Assembly: GCA_963725415.1 (NCBI GenBank)
Contig: CAVRZY010000199.1
Span: 1-49,627 of the forward strand
Source: CAVRZY01 sp963725415
GTDB lineage: Bacteria; Acidobacteriota; Terriglobia; Bryobacterales; Bryobacteraceae
DNA: 49,627 nucleotides
Reading direction: 5' to 3'
Position 1 is the stretch's first letter; the number at the start of each line of letters is the position of its first letter. Position numbers and translations under genes: made by a program. Of the stretch, positions 26,377 to 34,563 are shown piece after piece. The notes beneath the pieces were generated by a model. That model did not search any database, was not told the DNA's origin, and saw only the letters and a program-made list of their open reading frames with translations.

Positions 26377-26397
26377 CTGGTGACTCACACGCCTCCG

Positions 26398-26528
26398 TAA
26401 TGCCTCAGTCTCGGGGGCCGTGGGACAAGCTTCAGCTTGTCTCGGGCGGTATTCGAAAGGCGTCCGGACAGGCTGGAAGCCTATCCTACCCGGCTGCACT
26501 GGCTATTGCCCCCGAGACTGAGGCATTA
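26398..26528. mobile_element. 131-bp MITE with perfect 21-bp terminal inverted repeats
   Basis: The first 21 bases (26398-26418, beginning TAATGCCTCAGTC) and the last 21 (26508-26528) are exact reverse complements. The element is flanked by the direct repeat CACGCCTC (26388-26395 and 26529-26536), consistent with an 8-bp target-site duplication plus two extra bases on the left. Inside are two hairpins: GACAAGCT-TC-AGCTTGTC and an AGGCT/AGCCT stem. There is no coding capacity, so it would need a transposase elsewhere in the genome. The 220-base gap 26377-26597 holds only this element and the kinase leader. Confidence 0.8.
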
Positions 26529-26597
26529 CACGCCTCGACTGATTTGACTGTGCTGCGGTCGTGAGTCTGTGGCAAGATAGGGGGACGGAACATTCTC

Positions 26598-29180
26598 ATG
26601 CCGGCCTGCCCGTCCTGCGGCACCACGGTACCCTCAGGAAACACCTTCTGCGGGAACTGCGGGGTGCGCATGGGCCAGGCAGAAGGAGTGCCCACCAGGA
26701 CCGAACCATCGCGGCGCCCTTCCAGTTCATCGGACTCCATGGACGAGGGGCGCTTCCCACCGGGCACCCTGCTGGCCCAGCGCTACCGCATCGTCAGCCT
26801 GCTGGGACGCGGCGGCATGGGCGAGGTCTACCGCGCCAACGATCTGCTGCTCGGACAGACCGTGGCGCTGAAGTTTCTTCCCGCCGCAGCCACGGCGAAT
26901 GAAGCGGCGCTGAGCCGTTTCCGCAACGAAGTGCGCACCGCGCGGCAGGTGTCGCATCCCAACGTCTGCCGCGTCTACGACATCGGCGAGGCCGAAGGGC
27001 TCACCTACCTGACCATGGAGTACGTGGATGGCGAGGACCTGGCATCGCTGCTGCGGCGCATCGGCAAGCTCCCCCAGGACAAGGCGCTGGAGATCGCGCG
27101 GAAGTTGTGCGCGGGCCTGGCGGCGGCCCACGACAAGGGCGTGGTCCACCGCGACCTGAAACCCGCCAACATCATGCTGGACGCCCAGGGGCAGGTGCGT
27201 ATCACCGACTTTGGCCTGGCTGGCTTTGCCGTCGAGTTGCGCGACGTGCGTAGCGGCACCCCGGCCTACATGGCCCCGGAGCAGCGCGCCGGCAAGGAGG
27301 TGACGCCGCGCAGCGACATCTACTCGCTGGGCGTGGTGCTGCACGAGGTCTTCACCGGCAAGCGGCCCTCGCCCGGGACGAGCACGCCAGAGCTGGACCC
27401 GGCCGTAGACCGGGTGCTCCAACGCTGCCTGCAAGAAGACCCGCAGAAACGCCCGCCGACGGCGCTGGCGGTAGCGGCGGCGCTGCCCGGGGGCGATCCC
27501 CTGGCGGCCGCGCTGGCGGCCGGAGAGACCCCCTCGCCGGACACGGTGGCCAACGCCGGGGAAGTGGAAGGCCTGCGCGTGCCGGTCGCCGTGGCCTGTC
27601 TGGCGGCCATTATCGTCGGTCTTGTGGCGCTGTGTTTTTTGCGCGACACCACCGCCCTCGTCAATCAGCTTCCGCTGGAGAGCGCTCCCGATGTGCTGGC
27701 CGCCAAGGCCCGCGAGATCGCCAAATCCCTGGGCTATACGGAACGCCCCGCCGATGCTGCCTCCGGGTGGAATTACAACTGGGACTACCTGGGCTACGCG
27801 AGGCAACAGCAGGATGCCTCCGCCCGGTGGATGCGCCTCAAATCCAACCGGCCGCCCGCCATTCACTTCTGGCGCCGCGAGAGTCCCAGCTACCTGGTGC
27901 CTGTGGAGGGCGGAGCCGTCACACGCAGCGATCCGCCCCCGCTCGAGGCCGGAATGCTGGAGGTCCTTCTGGACTCAGAGCAACGGCTGGTCGAGTTCCA
28001 CGCCCGCCCGCCCACGGTCACTCAGGACACCGCCCCGAAGCCGGCGCCGGACTGGCCCCGCCTGTTTGCGGCCGCCGATCTCGACCTGGCCGGCTTCACA
28101 GCCACCCAGCCCATCTGGACACCGCCGGCCGCTTGCGACGCCCGGGCCGCCTGGACGGCGTCGTACCCTGGCGCGACCGGGGAGCCATTGCGGGTGGAAG
28201 CAGCCGCCTACCAAGGCCGCCCGGTCTTTTTCAAAGTCGCCGGTCCCTGGTCTCGCCCTGGCGCGGCTCCACCGGAGCTGTTCCGCTCGGGGTTTCTGCT
28301 CTTGTTCACTGTGGCCCTTCCGGTCGGGGCGTTTCTGGTGGCTTGGCGGAACGCCCGCCTCGGCCGCGGTGACAGGTGGGGCGCATTCCGCTTGGCGTGC
28401 TTCGTGTTTGGGTGCATGTTGCTGCTGCGCCTTTTCCAGAACAACCACGTGCCGGTACTGGCCGAAGGCTACATTCTGTCCACGGACCTGAGACACGCGC
28501 TGGCAACCGCGGCCATCTGCGGGGTTCTCTACATAGCCTTCGAGCCTTACGTGCGACGGCGATCACCCCACACCCTCATCTCCTGGAGCCGTCTGCTAGC
28601 CGGCAGATTGCGGGACCCCCTGCTGGGGGCGGATGTGCTGGTTGGGGTTGCCCTCGGTGTGGCTGCCGTCGTCCTCTTCACGCTGAGCACCATGGCCTCC
28701 CCGTTCAGCCTTGACCGTCCGGGGGTGCCCCCGTTGGCTGTCAGTGCGGGCCCTTCCCTGTCGCTGTGCCTGTTTGCGTTGCTCATGGCCCTGGGCGGTG
28801 GCCTGAGTTACATGTTTCTCCTGGTTTTGCTCCGCTTCCTTGTCCGGCGGGGGTGGTTGGCGGCCCTGTTCTTCCTGGCTCTAAACTTCCTCATTTTCCA
28901 GCCTCCGCCCGGCCCCGCCTTCCCGGCGCGTGCTGTGCTCACAATGTTGGTCTTGGGGCTGAGCTTGTATGTTCTGACGAGGTTCGGAGTGCTCGCCGTG
29001 ATCGTCCTGAATTTCGTCCAGATATTGCTCCGCACTTTCCCACTGACCACCCACCTGTCGGCCTGGTACGCCCAGAGCGCGCTGTTGGCCATGGCCAGCG
29101 TCCTGGCCCTCGCCATCTACGGCTTCCACACGACCCTGGCCGGACGGCCGCTGTGGCGGGACGAGCTTCAGGAGGCGTGA
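26598..29180 (+). CDS. Zinc-ribbon Ser/Thr protein kinase with sensor and polytopic membrane domains
   Basis: An 860-residue protein. Residues 4-21 form a zinc ribbon with two CxxC pairs (C4, C7, C18, C21). Residues ~62-300 are a Hanks-type Ser/Thr kinase with all key elements: GRGGMGEVY, VALK lysine 92, HRDLKPAN (D186), DFG (D204), and APEQ with a DIYSLG motif. A transmembrane helix follows at ~327-347. After it comes an extracytoplasmic domain of ~200 residues (AKAREIAKSLGY, WNYNWDYLGYARQQ), and then about seven hydrophobic helices up to LAGRPLWRDELQEA. The layout suggests a membrane receptor kinase whose external and polytopic parts sense a signal. The substrate is unknown. It shares leader sequence with a deletion scar at 32601. 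Confidence 0.85.
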   Translation: MPACPSCGTTVPSGNTFCGNCGVRMGQAEGVPTRTEPSRRPSSSSDSMDEGRFPPGTLLAQRYRIVSLLGRGGMGEVYRANDLLLGQTVALKFLPAAATANEAALSRFRNEVRTARQVSHPNVCRVYDIGEAEGLTYLTMEYVDGEDLASLLRRIGKLPQDKALEIARKLCAGLAAAHDKGVVHRDLKPANIMLDAQGQVRITDFGLAGFAVELRDVRSGTPAYMAPEQRAGKEVTPRSDIYSLGVVLHEVFTGKRPSPGTSTPELDPAVDRVLQRCLQEDPQKRPPTALAVAAALPGGDPLAAALAAGETPSPDTVANAGEVEGLRVPVAVACLAAIIVGLVALCFLRDTTALVNQLPLESAPDVLAAKAREIAKSLGYTERPADAASGWNYNWDYLGYARQQQDASARWMRLKSNRPPAIHFWRRESPSYLVPVEGGAVTRSDPPPLEAGMLEVLLDSEQRLVEFHARPPTVTQDTAPKPAPDWPRLFAAADLDLAGFTATQPIWTPPAACDARAAWTASYPGATGEPLRVEAAAYQGRPVFFKVAGPWSRPGAAPPELFRSGFLLLFTVALPVGAFLVAWRNARLGRGDRWGAFRLACFVFGCMLLLRLFQNNHVPVLAEGYILSTDLRHALATAAICGVLYIAFEPYVRRRSPHTLISWSRLLAGRLRDPLLGADVLVGVALGVAAVVLFTLSTMASPFSLDRPGVPPLAVSAGPSLSLCLFALLMALGGGLSYMFLLVLLRFLVRRGWLAALFFLALNFLIFQPPPGPAFPARAVLTMLVLGLSLYVLTRFGVLAVIVLNFVQILLRTFPLTTHLSAWYAQSALLAMASVLALAIYGFHTTLAGRPLWRDELQEA

Positions 29181-29183
29181 GCC

Positions 29184-31775
29184 ATGCCAGTCTGCGCTTC
29201 CTGTGGCACGGCGGTCTCTTCCGACAGCACCTTCTGCCGGAAGTGCGGCGTGCGCATGGACCAGCCGCAAGAAGCCCCCACCAGGACCGAACCGGTGCGG
29301 CGGCCTTCCAGATCATCGGACTCCATGGACGAGGGGCGGTTCCCACCGGGCACCCTGCTGGCCCAGCGCTACCGCATCGTCAGCCTGCTGGGGCGGGGCG
29401 GTATGGGTGAGGTCTACCGCGCCAACGATCTGCTGCTTGGCCAGACCGTGGCGCTCAAGTTCCTGCCCCCCCAGGCCACGGCCAATGACGCCGCGCTGAA
29501 CCGGTTCCGCAATGAAGTACGCACCGCGCGGCAGGTGTCGCATCCCAACGTCTGCCGCGTCTACGACATCGGCGAGGCCGAAGGGCTGACCTACCTGACC
29601 ATGGAGTACGTGGATGGCGAGGACCTGGCATCGCTGCTCCGCCGCATCGGCCGACTCCCCCAGGACAAGGCGCTGGAGATCGCGCGCAAGCTGTGCGCGG
29701 GCTTGGCGGCGGCGCACGACAAGGGCGTGGTCCATCGCGACCTGAAGCCGGCCAACATCATGCTGGACAGCCAGGGGCAGGTGCGCATCACCGACTTCGG
29801 CTTGGCCGGTATGGCCGAGCAACTCGGCGACGTGCGCAGCGGGACCCCAGCCTACATGGCGCCGGAGCAGCGCGCGGGCAAACAGGTCAGCGCGCGCAGC
29901 GACATCTACTCGCTGGGCGTGGTGCTACATGAGGTCTTCACCGGCAAGCGACCCTCCGAGGAAGGCAGCAAGGCGGAACTGGATCCGGCGGTGGATCGGG
30001 TGATCCAGCGCTGCTTGCAGGAAGACCCGCACAAGCGGCCCGCCAACCCGCTGGCGGTAGCCGCAGCGCTGCCCGGAGGCGACCCCTTGGCGGCAGCGCT
30101 GGCGGCCGGCGAGACGCCTTCGCCAGAAACGGTGGCCAACGCCGGGGCGGTTGAGGGAATGCCCATCCGCCTGGCGGTCATCTGCCTGGCGGCGGTGGTG
30201 GTCGGACTTGCAGCGTTGTGCTTCCTACGTGACAAGGCCGACATCATCAATCAGGTCCCGCTCGAGAACCCTCCGGAAGCGCTGGCCGCCAAGGCTCGCG
30301 AGATCGCCAAATCGCTGGGCTACCGAGACCGGCCCGGCGATAGCGCGTTCGGATGGTAATACGACTGGAACCATATCCGCTATGTGCGCGAACAGAAGGA
30401 TGCCTCCTCGCGTCGGTCCCGCCTCAAGACCAACCAGCCACCCGCGGTTTTGTTCTGGTATCGCGAGAGTCCTGAGCTGCTGATCGCGTTCGAGGCTCTG
30501 GGGGTCACCCGCACGGACCCGGCCCCGCATGGCCCCGGAATGCTGGAAGTGCTTCTGGACCCGGAAGGGCGCCTGATCGAATTCCGCCTTCAGTCGCTTC
30601 CGGTGGCTAAGGTCACAAGCCAAGCGCCGGAAACAGACTGGAGCCGCCTTTTTGCCGCAGCCGGCCTCGACTTCAGCCGCTTCACCCAGGCCCAACCGGA
30701 GTGGGCTCCCTCGGTTTTCACCGACGCCCGCGCCGCCTGGACCGGATCGACATCCGGCGCGCTGTCGGATCCGCTGCGGGTGGAAGCGGCCGCTTGCCAG
30801 GGCCGACCAGTCTTCTTCAAAGTCATCGGGCCGTGGTCCGGCCCCGAGCAGCCTGAGTCCGCGCAGATTACCCCAAGCTTCACGTTGGTCTTCTTTATCG
30901 TTCTGCCGGCCGCGGCTTCCCTGCTGGCGTGGCGCAATGTCCGCCTTGGCCGAGGCGACCGCCGAGGCGCGTTCCGCCTGGCATGCTTCGTTTTTCTGGC
31001 ACACCTGCCGGCGGTCCTGTTGGTGAACAATCATCGAGCGACGCCCCAGGAAGTCACTGTCGTTGTTCGGGCACTTCACGGCGCCCTGTTCATGTCGGCC
31101 TCGGTCTGGGTACTCTATATGGCGTTTGAGCCCTATGTGAGACGGCGATCGCCTGAACTGCTGATCTCCTGGAGCCGGCTCCTGGCCGCCAGGCTGCGAG
31201 ACCCGCTGCTGGGCGCGGACCTGTTGGTGGGTGTTGCCCTGGGCGTTGCCGGGAGCCTGCTGACGCCACTGGGAAACCTGGCTGGACCCCTAGCCGAGAG
31301 CAAGGGTCCGCCGGCTCTGGCTACGCAGCTCACCCTCAGTGCGGGTCATTCCTTTGCCATCTGGCTCGATCTGTTCATGAGTGCGGCAGGTGGGGGCCTG
31401 AGTTTCCTGCTTATGTGGATTCTGCTGCGTCTCCTGCTCCGGCGATGGTGGTTGGCGGTCCTGGTTCTCGCGCTACAGCAATTGGTGATATTTGGCCCCG
31501 GACCCGGACCCGCGTTCGCAGTCCGTGCGATGGCGGCCGCCATGTATGCGGGATTAATGGCCTACGCCCTGGCGCGCTTCGGACTCGTGACCACCACTGT
31601 GCTCATCTTCGTATGGACCACCCTCGGCCGCTTTCCCCTGACTGCCAACCTCTCGGCGTGGTATGCTTCCAGCGCTCTGCTCGCAGTTTTGAGCGTGCTG
31701 GCGCTGGCGATTTACGCCTTCCACACCACGCTAGCCGGGCGGCCGCTGTGGCGCGGCGAGTTGCAGGGGCCGTGA
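29184..31775 (+). pseudogene. Tandem paralogue of the zinc-ribbon Ser/Thr kinase, interrupted by one in-frame stop
   Basis: It begins three bases after the first kinase and has the same architecture: zinc ribbon C4/C7/C18/C21, complete kinase motifs with K92, D186 and D204, one transmembrane helix, sensor domain, polytopic C-terminus. A TAA at 30357-30359 replaces the codon that aligns with the first Asn of WNYNW in copy one. The frame continues unbroken after it for 472 codons with clear homology. If the stop is real, a 391-residue kinase with one membrane helix and no sensor is made. The kinase parts of the two copies are nearly identical in DNA, while the sensor and membrane parts have diverged strongly. 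A sequencing error is the alternative. Confidence 0.8.
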
Positions 31776-31808
31776 CCGGCAGGCGACCCCAGAGGGTGCT
31801 AAGCGCGT

Positions 31809-31822
31809 TATAGTAGAAGGAG
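31809..31822 (+). promoter_or_regulatory. -10 box and ribosome-binding site of the UPF0175 gene
   Basis: TATAGT at 31809-31814 is followed by AAGGAG at 31817-31822, six bases before ATG 31828. This gives the toxin-antitoxin pair its own promoter, separate from the kinases. Confidence 0.5.
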
Positions 31823-31827
31823 CGGCC

Positions 31828-32073
31828 ATGCCGGTAACCATACCTGACGAGATCCTCGTGGCGGCCCGAATCACTGAGCCAGAGTTGAAGCGGGAGCTTG
31901 CCTTGGCGCTGTTCCAGCATGAGCGGCTGACCTTCGCGCAGGCCAGCAGTCTGGCGGAAATGAGCCAACGCGACTTTCAGCGTCTGCTGGCGGGACGCCA
32001 CATCCCGGTCCACTACGGCACCGGGGAATTCGAGCAGGATCTTGAGACTCTCCGCCAAATGGGCCGCCTTTGA
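31828..32073 (+). CDS. UPF0175-family antitoxin-like protein
   Basis: An 81-residue protein of the UPF0175 family: TIPDEILVAARITEPELKRE, LTFAQASSLAEMSQRDFQRL, ending in a short acidic tail. These small helix-turn-helix proteins usually precede PIN-like DUF3368 genes and are regarded as their antitoxins. That arrangement is seen here, with the stop overlapping the next start (TTGA). The middle segment is the probable DNA-binding helix-turn-helix. Confidence 0.8.
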   Translation: MPVTIPDEILVAARITEPELKRELALALFQHERLTFAQASSLAEMSQRDFQRLLAGRHIPVHYGTGEFEQDLETLRQMGRL

Positions 32074-32555
32074 TCGTTGTCTCGGACACATCGCCCATCC
32101 TGAACCTGGCAGTGATCGGCCGGCTGGATTTGCTGGTGTCCCTCTACCACCAGGTGCTTATCCCGCCAGCGGTGGGTCGGGAGTTGACGCGCTCCGACAG
32201 TGCGGCGTCTCTGATCCACCTGGGCTGCTGCCCTTGGCTGGTTGTTGCCTCCGCGCAGGACCAGACCCGCGTGCGGCAGTTGTGCGCCGAGCTTGACCCG
32301 GGCGAAGCCGAGGCGATTGTGCTGGCCCTGGAGAGGCGAGCGGATCTGCTCCTGGTAGATGAGCGACGTGGTCGCCGGGCCGCGGCCGCGTTCGGCCTGC
32401 GCGTAATCGGCTTGCTCGGCATATTGGCCGAGGCGAAACGAGCTGGACTGATTGAACGAGTCAGGCCGGTTCTCGATGACCTGATTGGCCGAGCAGGGTT
32501 CTGGATCGGAGCCGATCTTCACGCAAAGGTTCTCACCGAACTGGGCGAGGGATGA
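32070..32555 (+). CDS. DUF3368 PIN-like toxin
   Basis: A 161-residue PIN-fold protein of the DUF3368 family, predicted to be a ribonuclease toxin. Acidic PIN positions are visible in VVSDTSPILNLAVIGRLDLL (first Asp), DPGEAEAIVLALE (Glu cluster) and LLLVDERRGRRAA (later Asp-Glu). It starts at TTG 32070, translationally coupled to the UPF0175 gene. The pair sits between the second kinase copy and the scar of a third copy, so its arrival may be linked to that deletion. Confidence 0.8.
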   Translation: MIVVSDTSPILNLAVIGRLDLLVSLYHQVLIPPAVGRELTRSDSAASLIHLGCCPWLVVASAQDQTRVRQLCAELDPGEAEAIVLALERRADLLLVDERRGRRAAAAFGLRVIGLLGILAEAKRAGLIERVRPVLDDLIGRAGFWIGADLHAKVLTELGEG

Positions 32556-32600
32556 CGTAGGCTGCCGCGGTTCGAACAGCCGCCGCGGGGCGGAGTTTGC

Positions 32601-32747
32601 GGCAAGATAGGGGGACAGTCCCGAGCCGTGCTGGTACGCCAGGAGCGCCCTGCTGGTGATGGCGAGCGTGCTGCGCTGGCCATTTACGCTTTCCACACCA
32701 CGCTGGCCGGGCGGCCGCTGTGGCGCGACGAGCTCCGGGAAGCCTGA
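32601..32747 (+). pseudogene. Deletion scar of a third zinc-ribbon kinase gene
   Basis: The 5' part repeats the leader of the first kinase: 16 identical bases, GGCAAGATAGGGGGAC, at 32601 and 26571. The 3' part (32632-32747) encodes the last ~38 residues of the same protein (WYARSALLVMAS, AIYAFHTTLAGRPLWRDEL) up to a TGA. One missing base, after GTGCTG, breaks the frame. All of the kinase and sensor coding sequence between is gone, with the junction between about 32617 and 32631. This shows a third tandem copy once existed. Confidence 0.8.
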
Positions 32748-32816
32748 CCGCCTGGCGCTATACTTCTATTGAAAACCCGCTCGCCGGCACCGGCGGCGCA
32801 GGGAGGGAACTTGCTT

Positions 32817-33677
32817 ATGAATCGACGTGATTTTCTTCGAACTACCTTCGGAACGGCGGGCGCGACTGCGCTCCAGCGCCGGGCCTCCCTTTGGGCTGCC
32901 CAGGCCCAACAGGCCAATGACGTCGTCTACCTGGGCCCGGACAAAATCAGGCTGGCACGGCTGGCCGTCGGGACCGGCACCAAGGGCGGCAGCATCCAGC
33001 GCCAGTTGGGCGTCCAGGGCTTGGCCGACCTGTTGCGCTTCGGCTTCGACCAGGGGCTTTTCTTCTGGGATACCGCCGATGGCTACCAAACCCATCCCCA
33101 TGTCCGCGAGGCCCTCAAGAACGTTCCTCGCGAGAAGGTGACCATTCTGACCAAGACCCGCGCGCGCACCGCTGAGGAGATGCGCAGCACGCTGGACCGC
33201 TTCCGGCAGGAACTGGCCACCGACTACTTCGATATCGTCCTGCTGCACGCCGTCCGCACCCCCACTTGGCCCGAAGAACGCAAAGGCGCCATGGAAGTGC
33301 TAGCCGAGGCGCGCCAAAAAGGCATCGTCCGCACGCACGGCGTTTCCATCCATTCCCTGGAGGCCCTTCAAACGGTCGCCAAGACCCCGTGGGTTCGCGT
33401 GGCTCTGGCCCGCATCAACCCCGCCGGGATGCTCATGGACTCCGACCCGCCTGCGGTCGTCCAGGTCTTGCGTCAGATGAAGACCGCCGGCAAAGGCGTC
33501 ATCGGCATGAAGATCCTGGGCGAGGGCGGGTTGCGCGACCGGGTGGACGAGTGTCTGCGCTACGTCCTCTCCCTGGATTGTGTGGACTGCTTCACCATCG
33601 GTCCGGCCAACCGCCAGGAGCTGTCCGACCTGATCAAGCGCATCCCGCCCGCCTCCCAAACCGCCAAAGCAGCCTGA
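32817..33677 (+). CDS. Tat-exported aldo/keto reductase
   Basis: A 286-residue aldo/keto reductase with a twin-arginine signal (MNRRDFLRTTFGTAGATAL). Catalytic positions are visible: Asp and Tyr in FWDTADGYQTH, Lys in ILTKTRA and His in LLHAVR. The C-terminal part carries a SIGPANR-like cofactor strand (CFTIGPANRQEL). Export by Tat implies folding with NADP or another cofactor in the cytoplasm before secretion. The start is fixed by GGGAGGG upstream of ATG 32817. The substrate is unknown. Confidence 0.82.
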   Translation: MNRRDFLRTTFGTAGATALQRRASLWAAQAQQANDVVYLGPDKIRLARLAVGTGTKGGSIQRQLGVQGLADLLRFGFDQGLFFWDTADGYQTHPHVREALKNVPREKVTILTKTRARTAEEMRSTLDRFRQELATDYFDIVLLHAVRTPTWPEERKGAMEVLAEARQKGIVRTHGVSIHSLEALQTVAKTPWVRVALARINPAGMLMDSDPPAVVQVLRQMKTAGKGVIGMKILGEGGLRDRVDECLRYVLSLDCVDCFTIGPANRQELSDLIKRIPPASQTAKAA

Positions 33678-33698
33678 GTTTTCGCCGAGTGCCCCGCT

Positions 33699-33745
33699 GC
33701 GCCAGACACAGCAATCGTCAATCGTCAATGAGGGAATCGTCAATT
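33699..33745. repeat. CAATCGTCAAT repeat, copy 2 (long form)
   Basis: Its first 31 bases are identical to 22341-22371. It again lies just after a gene stop codon, here of the aldo/keto reductase. Confidence 0.75.
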
Positions 33746-33780
33746 GGTCGGCCACACTGAAAGCGGCCAATCCGCCGAAT

Positions 33781-33797
33781 CTTCGCGGGCCGCGAAG
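33781..33797. promoter_or_regulatory. 17-bp palindrome upstream of the exporter operon
   Basis: CTTCGCGG-G-CCGCGAAG has perfect 8-bp arms. It lies 92 bases before the ATPase start. A TAGAAT box at 33845-33850 may be the -10. The palindrome may be an operator or the terminator of the upstream gene; no T-run follows. Confidence 0.4.
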
Positions 33798-33888
33798 AAA
33801 TGCGGCGGTAGTAGTACGACCTGAATTCCTGTGGCATCATGAAATAGAATCAGGCCACGGGCTACCGGCCGTCAGCGGCAAGCTTTTC

Positions 33889-34563
33889 ATGATCCAGCTC
33901 GCCCAAGTCTCTAAGGTCTTCGACGGCAAACGGAAAGTCACCGCGCTGGAGAACATCGATCTCGAGATCGCGCGCGGCGAGATGGTCTCCATCATCGGCC
34001 CCTCGGGGTCGGGCAAATCCACCCTGCTCAACCTGATCGGCGGCCTGGACCGGCCCACCTACGGCGAGATCCGCATCGAGGGCCGGGCCCTCGGCAGCCT
34101 CTCCGACGACGAGCTGACCCGCGTGCGCCGCGACAAGATCGGCTTCGTCTTCCAGTTCTTCAACCTGCTGCCGACCTTATCGTGCCTTCAGAACGTGGCT
34201 CTTCCGCTGCACCTGCGCGGCTGGCCCAAAAGGAAGGCCGAGGAGCGCGCCAGAGAGTTGCTCGATATGGTGCAGCTCCTGCACCGTCTGGAGCACCTGC
34301 CCGAAGAACTCTCCGGGGGCGAGCGCCAGCGGGTGGCCATCGCGCGCGCCCTCTCCATCTACCCGCCCATCGTGCTGGCCGACGAGCCTACCGGCAACCT
34401 CGACACACAGACCGGCGCCGAAATCCTCCGCCTGATTCACGACCTTCACGAGCGGCTGGGCTCGACCGTCCTCGTCGTCACGCACGACATGAGCGTGGCC
34501 GAAAGCTGTTCGCGAACCTTGGTTCTGCGCGACGGCCGCATCGTGGGAGACCAGCGCCGATGA
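33889..34563 (+). CDS. ABC transporter ATPase (LolD/MacB type)
   Basis: A 224-residue ATPase of the LolD/MacB/FtsE class. Walker A GPSGSGKST is at residues 37-45, the signature LSGGERQRVAIARAL, Walker B IVLADEPTGNLD, and the H-loop VVTHD. It would energise the FtsX-type permease whose start overlaps its stop (ATGA at 34560). This class does not import; it drives lipoprotein release or export by mechanotransmission. It is the first gene of a four-gene unit ending in an outer-membrane protein. Confidence 0.92.
   Translation: MIQLAQVSKVFDGKRKVTALENIDLEIARGEMVSIIGPSGSGKSTLLNLIGGLDRPTYGEIRIEGRALGSLSDDELTRVRRDKIGFVFQFFNLLPTLSCLQNVALPLHLRGWPKRKAEERARELLDMVQLLHRLEHLPEELSGGERQRVAIARALSIYPPIVLADEPTGNLDTQTGAEILRLIHDLHERLGSTVLVVTHDMSVAESCSRTLVLRDGRIVGDQRR

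Noticed and set aside
26727..27866. Minus-strand open frame opposite the first kinase, with a twin opposite the second kinase
   Set aside because: Both are mirror images of the conserved kinase sequence. They exist because the two kinase domains are nearly identical.
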